From positions 1-64,000 of the forward strand of contig JAEWUD010000049.1 of assembly GCA_023397475.1 (NCBI GenBank): DNA of 64,000 nt. The letters are read 5' to 3'. Numbering within the stretch: position 1 is the stretch's first letter; each line of letters starts with the position of its first letter. The position numbers were made by a program, and so were the translations under genes. This document shows, one piece after another, positions 18,393 through 26,452 of the stretch. The DNA comes from Bacillota bacterium. Lineage in GTDB: Bacteria > Bacillota > Clostridia > Saccharofermentanales > Saccharofermentanaceae. The notes below the pieces were generated by a model. That model had not been told where the DNA came from. It ran no database searches and saw only the letters and a program-made list of their open reading frames with translations.

Positions 18393-19268
18393 CTAGCTCT
18401 TGACGGCGCCACCGGTTACGCCCTCCACATACATCTTCTGCATCATAATGAACATGATGACCAGCGGGATGCCGATCAGAATGCATCCGGCATTGAATTG
18501 CCGGAAATAGTTATAGATATTCTCCTTGGCGATCATCTGGTACATGCCGATGGCCACGGTGTACTTCTCGTAATTATCGCCCATGATAATCCGGGCAAAA
18601 ATGAAGTCCGCCCAGGGGGCCATAAACGACATGAGGGCTTGATAGACGACAATCGGACCCGAGGTCGGCAGAATGATCTTGAAGAAGATCTGGAAATTCG
18701 TCGCGCCGTCGAGCTTCGCTGCCTCGTCCAAAGCCCTCGGTACCGTATCAAAGAAACCCTTACAGATGTAGTAATTGATTCCGGCTCCCGCCGAATACAC
18801 GAGCACGAGGGCGGCGAGACTCTGTGTCAGATTCACGGCCTTGAGTACATAGTACACGGCGATCATCGACATGAACGCCGGGAACATCCCCAGGATGAGG
18901 GCGACATTCATATAGGGTTTACGAAGACGGAAGCGCATGCGAGACAGCACATAGGAAATCATCAGTGTAATCGCCGTGCTGATCAGGCACGTTGCGACCG
19001 CGACGATGAAGGTGTTCAGGAACCACTGGCGGAACGGGTAGATCGGATTCTCCCACAAATCGATGAAGTTCTGAAAAGTAAAGGAATCAGGGATAAACTT
19101 CGCCGTGAAGGATCCGGGATCGGCGCGGAATGCGGAGAAGACGATCCACAGGATCGGAATCAGCCAGATGACGGAGAGAACCGTCAGGATGACATAAATA
19201 AAGGCATTCGTGGTATGTCTGCGAAGTTTGGCCGACTTGCTGGCCTTCTTGGAAACGACGGTTGTCAT
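18393..19268 (-). CDS. malG: Maltodextrin ABC transporter permease MalG
   Basis: 291-residue permease with six hydrophobic segments and the coupling-helix motif LDEAAKLDGATNFQIFFKII. It is of the MalG type, pairing with MalF. It starts with a four-base overlap with malF. No ATPase gene is nearby, so a shared MsmK/MsmX-type ATPase encoded elsewhere probably energises it, which is usual for Firmicute sugar importers. Confidence 0.9.
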   Translation of the reverse strand: MTTVVSKKASKSAKLRRHTTNAFIYVILTVLSVIWLIPILWIVFSAFRADPGSFTAKFIPDSFTFQNFIDLWENPIYPFRQWFLNTFIVAVATCLISTAITLMISYVLSRMRFRLRKPYMNVALILGMFPAFMSMIAVYYVLKAVNLTQSLAALVLVYSAGAGINYYICKGFFDTVPRALDEAAKLDGATNFQIFFKIILPTSGPIVVYQALMSFMAPWADFIFARIIMGDNYEKYTVAIGMYQMIAKENIYNYFRQFNAGCILIGIPLVIMFIMMQKMYVEGVTGGAVKS

Positions 19269-20656
19269 GAGAATTCCTCCTCTCGCTTATATGCCGCGGT
19301 GTTGCGGTAGGTGATCAGCGAGAACGTCGCCGACAGGATGAAGACAAGAATACCGATCGTCGACGCAAGGTTATAATCCCGTTGGTTGGCCGTCAGTTTA
19401 TAGAGCCATGTGACCAGAAGGTCTGTCCGGCCGGCCTGGTAGTATTCGCTCGTCGCCGGACCTCCGTTCGTGAGAAGGTAGATTACATTGAAGTTATTGA
19501 TATTGCCGATGAACTGTGTGATCAGATACGGCGTCGTCACGAAGATCATATACGGCAGTGTGATCTTGAAGAAAATCTTGAACGGCGATGCGCCGTCGAT
19601 GCGGGCGGCCTCATACATATCGACGGGGATATTCATGAGAATGCCCGAGGTGATCAGCATGGTATAGGGGATGCCGACCCAAAGGTTCACGAGGATGACC
19701 GTAAGCCGCGCGAGCTCCGGACTCTGGAAGAACTGGATGCGCGATGTCGTGCCGATGACTCCGAGAGACACAAGCATCTCGTTGATCGGTCCGTAGTCGT
19801 TGAACATATTGCGCATGACAAGAAGCGTAATGAACTGCGGCAGAGCGATGGTGACGACAAAGACAGTTCTCCACATGGGTTTCAAGCGGATCCCGTTCTT
19901 ATTGATCATCAATGCCAGAATAATGCCAAGCAAATAGTTGCTGACAGTTGCGACAATCGCCCAGGTCAGCGTCCACCCGAGCACGGGGAAGAACGTTCCG
20001 GCCAGAAGCTTGTTGCCGCCGAGGATATTGACGAAATTCGTCAAGCCTACCCAATCGAAAAGATTGCCGGGCGGTTGGTGATCTTTGTCATAGTTCGTAA
20101 ACGCGATCAGAATCATAAAAATCAGCGGTAACACCGTGAACATCATGATGCCGATCACGGCGGGAGTCATCAGCGTTACGTGGAAGCGATCATCGGAAAG
20201 TCGCTTCAGGTCATATACGATTCCCGGTGCTTTCTTCTTATGATTCTTGTAATCGAGAACTTCACGGGCACTCTGGATATTGACGTAATACATGGCGATA
20301 AAAATCGCGATAATGACGATGGCCGCAACGCCGTATATCATCAGAATCATGGAGTTATCGCCCGGAGCCAGAATCGGAATCTTGCTGCCTTCCGGGGTAA
20401 CCCAGCCCTGCTTCACCGTGCCGAGCGACAGCAACCCGTCGATCGCGGCGACGCCGGATTGAACCATGTACAGGATAAAGCCGACCTGGACACCGAGAAA
20501 CAGCAGCCCCTTCACAATCTGTCCGTTGATCATATTCGCAAAGCCCATGATCAGAACAGAATAGAATTCGGGCTTGTCCGGGGTGAGCGGCGGCAGTTTA
20601 CGTACGACGAAATCCTTCTTCTTCTCCGGCTTCTTCGCCGGATCCTTCCCTCCCAT
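19265..20656 (-). CDS. malF: Maltodextrin ABC transporter permease MalF
   Basis: 463 residues. The N-terminal about 165 residues hold three hydrophobic segments that precede the six-segment permease core (IMMFTVLPLIFMILIAFTNY onward). The coupling helix reads YEAARIDGASPFKIFFKITL. The extended N-terminus is normal for MalF-like proteins. It lies 88 bp after malE and is coupled to malG by a four-base overlap. Confidence 0.9.
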   Translation of the reverse strand: MGGKDPAKKPEKKKDFVVRKLPPLTPDKPEFYSVLIMGFANMINGQIVKGLLFLGVQVGFILYMVQSGVAAIDGLLSLGTVKQGWVTPEGSKIPILAPGDNSMILMIYGVAAIVIIAIFIAMYYVNIQSAREVLDYKNHKKKAPGIVYDLKRLSDDRFHVTLMTPAVIGIMMFTVLPLIFMILIAFTNYDKDHQPPGNLFDWVGLTNFVNILGGNKLLAGTFFPVLGWTLTWAIVATVSNYLLGIILALMINKNGIRLKPMWRTVFVVTIALPQFITLLVMRNMFNDYGPINEMLVSLGVIGTTSRIQFFQSPELARLTVILVNLWVGIPYTMLITSGILMNIPVDMYEAARIDGASPFKIFFKITLPYMIFVTTPYLITQFIGNINNFNVIYLLTNGGPATSEYYQAGRTDLLVTWLYKLTANQRDYNLASTIGILVFILSATFSLITYRNTAAYKREEEFS

Positions 20657-20744
20657 ACGCGCCTCCCTCTTTTCGGAAAAGAAAAGCAGCCGGGCTCCGC
20701 GATTTACGCGGAACCCAAGCTACCCTCAAACTCAAGCCGTGTCG

Positions 20745-22043
20745 TTATGCGGCCACATCGGACGAGAGCAGTGCCTGCCAATCGGCGAGCGCCGTCTCGA
20801 AATCTGTGATCGTGCCCTCATAGATCTCCTTGGTCATCGCCATGCTGGACTCCGACCAGAAGTTGCTCATCTGAGGAATGGAAGGCATCGGGATCGAGAA
20901 TTGTGCCTGAGCGACCTGCGCGGCGATTGTGGGATCCGCGGTCACGGCCGGGTCGGCAGCGGCGTTCAGGTTAACAGGAAGAAGTTTGCGGTCATTGAAG
21001 CGCTTCAGCTGATTCTCTTCGTTCGTCAGGAAAGCGGCAAGCTTCATCGCCTCTTCCGGATATGCGGTGTTGGACTTGACGACATAGAGCTTGATACCGG
21101 AGAACGATATCATCTGCTTGTCGGTTCCGCCGATCTTAACGGTCGGAAGCTGTGCTACGCCGTAGTCATCGCCGAGAGCTGTCACATAGGCGTCTGTCTT
21201 CCAGCTGCCCGTCACCTGGGCCGCGAGTGTCTTGTTGGCAAAGGCCTGCTCGGCATCGCCGTCGTTGATGTTCTGGAGACCCGCGTCCTTGAGCGTCGCG
21301 ATGTATTCGGCGACGGCCACGCCCTCGGGGCTCGAGAAGGTCGAACCGGTTGCGTCAGAGCCGCTCTCTCCGAAGAGCTTGCAGCCGTTGGCAAACCACA
21401 GGGATGCTGTGAAATAGTTGTTGCCCATGTCGAATCCGACGGTCTTGCCGGCTTCCTTGGCTACGGCAAGCATCGTGTCGAGGGACTTGACGTCATCCTC
21501 GGTGAATACGCTCTTGTCATAGTAGAGGTAGTAGGTCTCCGCCGAACTCGGATAGCCGTAAACCATACCGTCGTATGTCGCGGCGGTCAGGGCGGCGGCT
21601 GAGTCATTGTTCGTAATGTCTTCAACATACATGGTGTTCGGATAGACGGCTCCCGCTTCGGCTAGTGCGCCAAGCTGGTCATGAGCAATCGCGAAAACGT
21701 CCGCTGCCGCATCAAGATCGGCCATCGCAGCGTCCTTTGCCTTGTCTTCACCGGTTACGCGAACCTCAACGGCTACGCCCGGATTCTCTGCGACAAAAGC
21801 TTCCGCCATCTCCTTAAGCATGGTCTGATCATCCTCGGCACCCCACAGAACAAGACTCGCTGTGCCGGCTGTCGAATCTGTTGTCTCCGGTGCTGCGGTG
21901 GTCGTCGTCTCGGGGGCTGCGGTGGTTTCCTTGGTCGTATCACTGGTCGTTGTCGAGCCGCCGCAGGACGCGAGGCCGAAAGCGAGCGATGAAACGATCA
22001 GGAAGGCGGATACCTTCGCCAGAATTGTCTTGCGTATTCTCAT
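20745..22043 (-). CDS. malE: Maltodextrin-binding lipoprotein
   Basis: Extracellular substrate-binding protein of the importer. I choose the ATG at 22043 because GGAGG lies seven bases upstream; it gives 432 residues (MRIRKTILAKVSAF...). The lipobox is GLASCGG, followed by a Thr/Ser-rich linker. The mature protein matches the SBP family 1 maltose type: DVFAIAHDQLGALAEAGAVYP, VYGYPSSAETYYLYYDKS and TGSWKTDAYVTALGDDYGV. It is the first gene of the operon, behind a strong promoter with a candidate operator. Confidence 0.92.
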   Translation of the reverse strand: MRIRKTILAKVSAFLIVSSLAFGLASCGGSTTTSDTTKETTAAPETTTTAAPETTDSTAGTASLVLWGAEDDQTMLKEMAEAFVAENPGVAVEVRVTGEDKAKDAAMADLDAAADVFAIAHDQLGALAEAGAVYPNTMYVEDITNNDSAAALTAATYDGMVYGYPSSAETYYLYYDKSVFTEDDVKSLDTMLAVAKEAGKTVGFDMGNNYFTASLWFANGCKLFGESGSDATGSTFSSPEGVAVAEYIATLKDAGLQNINDGDAEQAFANKTLAAQVTGSWKTDAYVTALGDDYGVAQLPTVKIGGTDKQMISFSGIKLYVVKSNTAYPEEAMKLAAFLTNEENQLKRFNDRKLLPVNLNAAADPAVTADPTIAAQVAQAQFSIPMPSIPQMSNFWSESSMAMTKEIYEGTITDFETALADWQALLSSDVAA

Positions 22044-22087
22044 AGTCATTCCTCCATTTTCGTTCATGTTTCGAATCAATGCGGTTC

Positions 22088-22109
22088 ATAATTTTCGAAA
22101 AACTTACGC
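22088..22109 (-). promoter_or_regulatory. Candidate LacI-type operator at the malE promoter
   Basis: On the minus strand the site reads GCGTAAG, then TTTTTCGAAAATTAT, centred on a TTTTCGAAAA palindrome. It starts 10 bp past the -10 element, over the expected transcription start. The same motif with a 2-bp shorter centre occurs at the malR promoter (23381-23400). Confidence 0.55.
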
Positions 22110-22119
22110 TATCAACTTG

Positions 22120-22148
22120 AATCTAGCACGCGATTTTGTCATTGTCAA
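22120..22148 (-). promoter_or_regulatory. Sigma-A promoter of the malEFG-amylase-malQ operon
   Basis: Minus strand: -35 TTGACA (22143-22148), 17-bp spacer, -10 TAGATT (22120-22125), about 75 bp before malE. Confidence 0.8.
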
Positions 22149-22265
22149 TAAGCGTCGGCTCTTTTGGGGTAAATTATTTGTATATATTGTCATCTTATCG
22201 GCTCGAATCGTTCTTTGCTTTGAAAATCAAATTGATTTTATTTTCGTATTTTTCGTATATTTGCG

Positions 22266-22303
22266 AAAAAAACACCCGCCGCGAATCTTCTTCGCGACGG
22301 GTG
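22266..22303 (-). terminator. Intrinsic terminator of the LacI-type regulator gene
   Basis: Stem CACCCGTCGCGAA (22291-22303 complement) against TTCGCGGCGGGTG (22273-22285 complement), with a 5-nt loop and seven T on the minus strand. It separates the regulator from the mal operon. Confidence 0.88.
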
Positions 22304-22336
22304 CGGGTGAACTTGTTCTCTTGGAAAATCATAGCT

Positions 22337-23332
22337 TTACTTCGTGACCTTCGCCGTTGAGGAGCGAACCACCAACTCCGGCATCAGAAGAAGCCGACTG
22401 ATCGAATTCCCCTCCATGATCTGTGACATTGCCATACAGACACTCTTGCCGATCATCAGTCGATCCTGTCGAATCGTCGTCAGAGGCGGGATCGTGTACC
22501 GCGCCAGCGGAAGATCATCAAAACCGGTAACACTCACGGCATCCGGACAGCGCAAACCGAGGCGGTTCAATTCAGCCAGAACTCCGTGCGCGATCATATC
22601 GCTCGCACATACAATGGCCGTGGCACCATTCTTGATGAAGCCTTCGACATATTGCGCGGCACATGAGGAAGTAAAGTCTCCGTGTGCGATCAGTTCCTTG
22701 TGCGTTGTAAGTCCGGCCTTACCCATGCCGATCTTGAAGCCCTGAAGTCGCTCCTGCGAGACGCGGCTGTGCGGCTCGCCGTTCATCATGGCGATGGATG
22801 TGTGTCCGAGAGAAGCCAGATGCTCGACGGCGCAGACAATGCCTTGCTGATTGTCGATACCGACACAGGCAACACTGCGATTATAGACAACATTATCAAG
22901 AAGAACGGTCGGGATGTTCGTCCGGGCCAGCTGCTTGAGGAAATCATTGTGGAGAGAGAAACCCAAGAGGAATCCGGCGGAGTAATTGTTGCGCGTCATG
23001 TAATCTTCATAGTCGTAATCGAAGTGCCGGTCCATCGCAATCGGTACGATATCGACGTTCCATTGCTTCTCCGTCGCCGCCAGACGAAAACCGACAATGA
23101 TCTCGTAGCCGAACTGCTCAATGCGCTCGTAACCCATATTCTCGACAAAAACACACACCTTACACGCATTCGATTCCGCACGACTCCGGCGCGATACGTA
23201 ACCGAGTTCCAGCGCAGTATTGAGAATCTGCTGCCGGGTCTCCTCGCTCACGTCACTGGCGCCGCTCAAACCCTTGGAGACAGAACTTACGGAAATACCA
23301 AGTTTCTTGGCTATGTCTTTAATTGTCGCCAT
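22337..23332 (-). CDS. LacI-family regulator of the mal operon
   Basis: 331 residues. The N-terminal helix-turn-helix is ATIKDIAKKLGISVSSVSKGL followed by the hinge helix. The rest is a periplasmic-binding-protein-like sensor (ACVGIDNQQGIVCAVEHLASLGH; AIVCASDMIAHGVLAELNRLG; VTGFDDLPLARYTIPPLTTI). It lies immediately upstream of malE on the same strand but has its own promoter and terminator. A motif shared by both promoters over the start site suggests it represses the mal genes and itself until a maltodextrin or related inducer binds; this is inferred. Confidence 0.88.
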   Translation of the reverse strand: MATIKDIAKKLGISVSSVSKGLSGASDVSEETRQQILNTALELGYVSRRSRAESNACKVCVFVENMGYERIEQFGYEIIVGFRLAATEKQWNVDIVPIAMDRHFDYDYEDYMTRNNYSAGFLLGFSLHNDFLKQLARTNIPTVLLDNVVYNRSVACVGIDNQQGIVCAVEHLASLGHTSIAMMNGEPHSRVSQERLQGFKIGMGKAGLTTHKELIAHGDFTSSCAAQYVEGFIKNGATAIVCASDMIAHGVLAELNRLGLRCPDAVSVTGFDDLPLARYTIPPLTTIRQDRLMIGKSVCMAMSQIMEGNSISRLLLMPELVVRSSTAKVTK

Positions 23333-23380
23333 ACGCCCACTTCTTTTCTATATTTCTTAACGAAAAACGAGACAAGATCA

Positions 23381-23400
23381 GCGAAAGTTTCGAAAATTAC
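23381..23400. promoter_or_regulatory. Candidate operator at the LacI-regulator promoter
   Basis: GCGAAAGTTTCGAAAATTAC, sharing GCG-AAG-TTT-CGAAAATTA with the malE site. It starts 4 bp past the -10 element of the promoter at 23405-23433, so it would give autorepression. Confidence 0.55.
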
Positions 23401-23404
23401 ACTC

Positions 23405-23433
23405 AGTCTAACACTCGCCAGACAGGCTGTCAA
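23405..23433 (-). promoter_or_regulatory. Sigma-A promoter of the LacI-type regulator gene
   Basis: Minus strand: -35 TTGACA (23428-23433), 17-bp spacer, -10 TAGACT (23405-23410). Confidence 0.78.
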
Positions 23434-23579
23434 TGAAGATTAAGATCTCCTCCCGGCTCGAAAACGGGCCGTCTCAATACCCCTGCTATCTAGAAAAATA
23501 ATCCGGAAAATCGGCGTCGGAAAGGTGCAACAGCCCTTTGCTTTCGTGAAGCTGAAATGAACACAACCTGACGTGGTTC

Positions 23580-23801
23580 TGGGCGAAAAGGCAGCTTGCG
23601 GTCGTTTTCGCCCATACTTATTGCTCGCGGGTTATGGGCGAAAAGTAGGTTCGGTGTCGATTTCGCCCAGAAAACACGAGACTGGGACTCGACACTGGGA
23701 TGAGAATTCTGGGCGAAAAGCCAGCTTGCGGTCGTTTTCGCCCATACCTATTGATCGCGGAGTATGGGCGAAATGTAGGTTCGGGGTCGTTTTCGCCCAT
23801 A
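23580..23801. repeat. Array of four hairpin repeats with TATGGGCGAAA arms
   Basis: Four units (23580-23616, 23633-23669, 23710-23746, 23763-23801). Arms are (TA)TGGGCGAAA and TTTCGCCCA(TA), as at 8135-8434, but the loops differ: one type has GCAGCTTGCGGTC, the other TAGGTTCGG. The two types alternate with a period of 130 bp. The array lies in the gene-free stretch 23434-23925. Confidence 0.88.
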
Positions 23802-23844
23802 ATCGGGATTGGATCACCGTCCCCCTCGGCGCTTTTATATACGC

Positions 23845-23894
23845 AAGGGGCTGTTGAAAATTGAACGTTACGTTTCAATTTGCAACAGCCCCTT
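23845..23894. repeat. 50-bp near-perfect palindrome with GGGGCTGTTG ends
   Basis: Arms AAGGGGCTGTTG (23845-23856) and CAACAGCCCCTT (23883-23894), with further inner pairing around AAATTGAACG. No T run follows on either strand, so it is not a classic terminator, although it lies just past the hemolysin-III-like gene. The ends match the tips of the element at 43952-44401 (GCTGTTGCAAAA), and another single tip (GCAACAGCCC) lies at about 23528. It is probably a minimal transposon-end pair. Confidence 0.6.
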
Positions 23895-23925
23895 CCAATT
23901 TGTGTTCTTGATGATATGGCCTGTC

Positions 23926-24741
23926 TTATCGAAGGAAGAATACGATCGCGAGGAAGTGACACAGCGCGCCGGCGTCGACGAGGAAATGCCAAACCATGTG
24001 TGCGAACGGAAATTTCATGAAGAAGCTGACGACACCCGACGTGTAGCAGATGCCGCCGGCGACGATGAGCCAGAACGAGGCTGTCGTGGCGCCCTGCATG
24101 AGGATAGGCATGCAAAGGATAACCATCCAGCCCATCAGAAGATAGATGGATATGGTGATAATGTAGGAGAGCGGTGTTTTGGAGAACATCAGCGATTTGA
24201 ACAAGGCGCCGGCAACGACCAGAGCCCACTGCAAGGAACAGAGTACGATTCCGAGCGTCCCGCCGATAATGGACAGGCAGATCGGCGTGTAGGAAGCGGC
24301 AATCGCGACGAAGATCATAATGTGATCCAGACGATTCATTACGGACTTATGCTTGGTCCCCGGGGCCATCGCATGGTAGATCGTAGATGTTATGAACATC
24401 AGAAAAATACCGATACAGAATACCGAAACGCCCACAGAATCCAGGACTTCTTTGCCCTCCGGCGCCGACAGATAGGCACGTACCGCGGCAAACGGCAACA
24501 TGCAGAGAACGAAGATAGCCATCACGCCATGCGTGATACTGTTGCCGATCTCTTCCCCGAAAGTCTCTTTTCTCCCACGTTTGAGCATTGTGGCAGACTT
24601 TGCAGACCCGAGCGGGGAGAGTCCCTCCAAGCCGGCTTCCAGCGGATCCACAGCAGTCTTCTCTGCCGCCTCGCGCGTGTCGCCTTTGTCCGTCTTGCCC
24701 TCGAGCCATGCTTTCCAGAAAGCTTTTTCGTTCGACATCAT
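23926..24741 (-). CDS. Hemolysin III / PAQR-family membrane protein
   Basis: About 271 residues. After a charged N-terminus of about 65 residues there are seven hydrophobic segments. The family pattern is intact: ITSTIYHA (Ser/His metal ligands in PAQR proteins), LDHIMIFVAIAASYTP and, at the end, HMVWHFLVDAGALCHFLAIV with the two His. Bacterial members are of uncertain function; they may be membrane hydrolases acting on lipid amides. I choose ATG at 24741 after AGAGGTG; a second ATG follows at 24738. It is transcribed leftward on its own. Confidence 0.85.
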   Translation of the reverse strand: MMSNEKAFWKAWLEGKTDKGDTREAAEKTAVDPLEAGLEGLSPLGSAKSATMLKRGRKETFGEEIGNSITHGVMAIFVLCMLPFAAVRAYLSAPEGKEVLDSVGVSVFCIGIFLMFITSTIYHAMAPGTKHKSVMNRLDHIMIFVAIAASYTPICLSIIGGTLGIVLCSLQWALVVAGALFKSLMFSKTPLSYIITISIYLLMGWMVILCMPILMQGATTASFWLIVAGGICYTSGVVSFFMKFPFAHMVWHFLVDAGALCHFLAIVFFLR

Positions 24742-24827
24742 TATCACCTCTTGTCATGATTATAATAACCAGATGTTCCGGTTGCTGTCATTATATTACG
24801 AGAGGTTGTAAACCGCAAGATCTTATC

Positions 24828-25694
24828 TTACTGTGGGCCTACGGAAAATCGACGCGTCGCATCTTCTTCCGGATCATCTTTGTCCTCACCGCCTGCCGGG
24901 CTCGGCGGACCGAGAAGAATCACAGGCTCCTTACCGTCCGCCGCCGCGACAGATTCTGCCGGAGCCGCCACGCGGCGAATTGCGGCGAGATCAATGACAT
25001 CGAAATCTTCTGCCGGCTCCGCAGGCTCGGCGGGTGGAACCACGGCCGGAGCGGGCATCGGCGCAAGTCCATCGTTTGCCGGAGGTGTCGACGTAGTCTT
25101 AGAAGGAGGCGCCGACGGCGATGGGAAGCCGGAAACTCGCGGTGTCGCAATCTCATGCGCCAGATCCGGATTCGGATAATACGCAGTCTCCTCCAGGTGC
25201 AGCTTGTCCGCGAGATAGGCGTTGCGATAATGCCGGAAAATCTGTGTACCCGCGTAGGAGATAAGAAGCACGGGCAGCAGCCACTTGCTCAATGAAACGG
25301 AGGTCTTCTCTGAGAATAAAATCGAGAATCCGACCATCGGCGCATTGACCAGCTCGTAGATTCTCTCGAAGATAAATCGAAAAATCGCCTTCACGACGGA
25401 CGAGCTTCCACTGCCGCGAGACTCCAAAAGCGGCATTGCCCAGTCGGGGATATATGCCAGAACGGCAAACGCCGCGGCGCCCAACACGAGATGGATCTTC
25501 CTCTTCCACGAAGCATATACGCAGAGAGCGATCCACAGCATCACATACAGAAGGCTGAACAGTCGCTCCGAAATATCGACCACACGAAAATTCACCTGAT
25601 CATACGCGAAATATATCGGATAGAAACTCACAAACAACAGTGCCGCGAGCACAAAGAATAGAAATAGATTAATCGCCCTGTCCCGCTGCATCAC
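24828..25694 (-). CDS. Membrane protein of unknown function with Pro-rich cytoplasmic tail
   Basis: 288 residues that I do not recognise. The first about 165 residues contain four or five hydrophobic segments (about 8-28, 45-65, 70-90, 115-130 and 137-157). The remainder is a low-complexity, Pro/Ala-rich tail (about 185-235) followed by an acidic end (PAGGEDKDDPEEDATRR). The start overlaps the stop of the DUF881 gene by four bases, so the two are made together, and it is the last gene of the yhaO-yhaN-DUF881 run. A role at the membrane with the DUF881 protein is possible but unproven. Confidence 0.55.
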   Translation of the reverse strand: MMQRDRAINLFLFFVLAALLFVSFYPIYFAYDQVNFRVVDISERLFSLLYVMLWIALCVYASWKRKIHLVLGAAAFAVLAYIPDWAMPLLESRGSGSSSVVKAIFRFIFERIYELVNAPMVGFSILFSEKTSVSLSKWLLPVLLISYAGTQIFRHYRNAYLADKLHLEETAYYPNPDLAHEIATPRVSGFPSPSAPPSKTTSTPPANDGLAPMPAPAVVPPAEPAEPAEDFDVIDLAAIRRVAAPAESVAAADGKEPVILLGPPSPAGGEDKDDPEEDATRRFSVGPQ

Positions 25695-26452
25695 GTGCCT
25701 CCATTGCTTGTATTCGAGCCTTCATCGTCCCGTCCGGGTACGGGCGGCTGCATACGTTCAGCCACCCCGGGATCCAGAGCCGGCACAATAAGATTTTCGA
25801 CGATATCGACGCTTACGTCAATATTGCTGTCCCCCCATTTGTCGAGAATTCCTCCGACCATGGAAAGGGCATTATAGATGTCCGCACTGTTCCCGATTGC
25901 CCCGAGAGTGATCTCTTCTCCATAATTGAAAACAATCCCGTTCACAGAAAAACCTGTGTACGTATCGCGAATCTCGGTCATCGCCACAACACGTTGATCA
26001 TTGATCGCAACAGCGGTCGCGCCGGAGGCTTTGAGCTCATTCACAAACTGTATCAACATGTTCGACGTAATCGGTACGGATTGTGTCTGGTCGATCACGA
26101 CCGTGATTCCCTCTCCCTCAACCGGAAGCAGACCGGCCATTCTCTGCGTGGCTTCGAGCTCGGCCTGCATCAGATCCTCTAACACCGCTTCGTTGTCGCG
26201 GGCGGAATAGAGTTCCGAGATGCTCAGCGTCAATTCGTCGTAGCGTTTGTGTAACTCCATGTTCTTCTCGTAAAGGATGATATAGTCCGACGCGAGCTCG
26301 GCGTTCGTCTTCCCTTCGACAAACACCTGCTCCTTGGTCTTCTGCAAAGATTTGTATTGCGTGATCGCGATAAGTCCCAGAAGCAAGCAGACCACCGACA
26401 ACAGCAGGGTGGTTCTCCCTCTTGTATGTTTCTTGCTCCGGTCAACCTGCAT
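25691..26452 (-). CDS. DUF881-family membrane-anchored protein
   Basis: 253 residues from the ATG at 26452 (an ATG at 26467 is also possible). One N-terminal membrane anchor (about 14-32) is followed by a coiled-coil-like stretch and then the DUF881 domain: GLLPVEGEGITVVIDQTQ, LIQFVNELKASGATAVAINDQRV, GIVFNYGEEITLGAIGN and a C-terminal VENLIVPAL. The family (B. subtilis YlxW/YlxX type) usually lies in division-associated operons; here it sits between a repair ATPase and an unknown membrane protein. It overlaps the upstream gene by about 11 bp and the downstream gene by 4 bp. Function unknown. Confidence 0.75.
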   Translation of the reverse strand: MQVDRSKKHTRGRTTLLLSVVCLLLGLIAITQYKSLQKTKEQVFVEGKTNAELASDYIILYEKNMELHKRYDELTLSISELYSARDNEAVLEDLMQAELEATQRMAGLLPVEGEGITVVIDQTQSVPITSNMLIQFVNELKASGATAVAINDQRVVAMTEIRDTYTGFSVNGIVFNYGEEITLGAIGNSADIYNALSMVGGILDKWGDSNIDVSVDIVENLIVPALDPGVAERMQPPVPGRDDEGSNTSNGGT

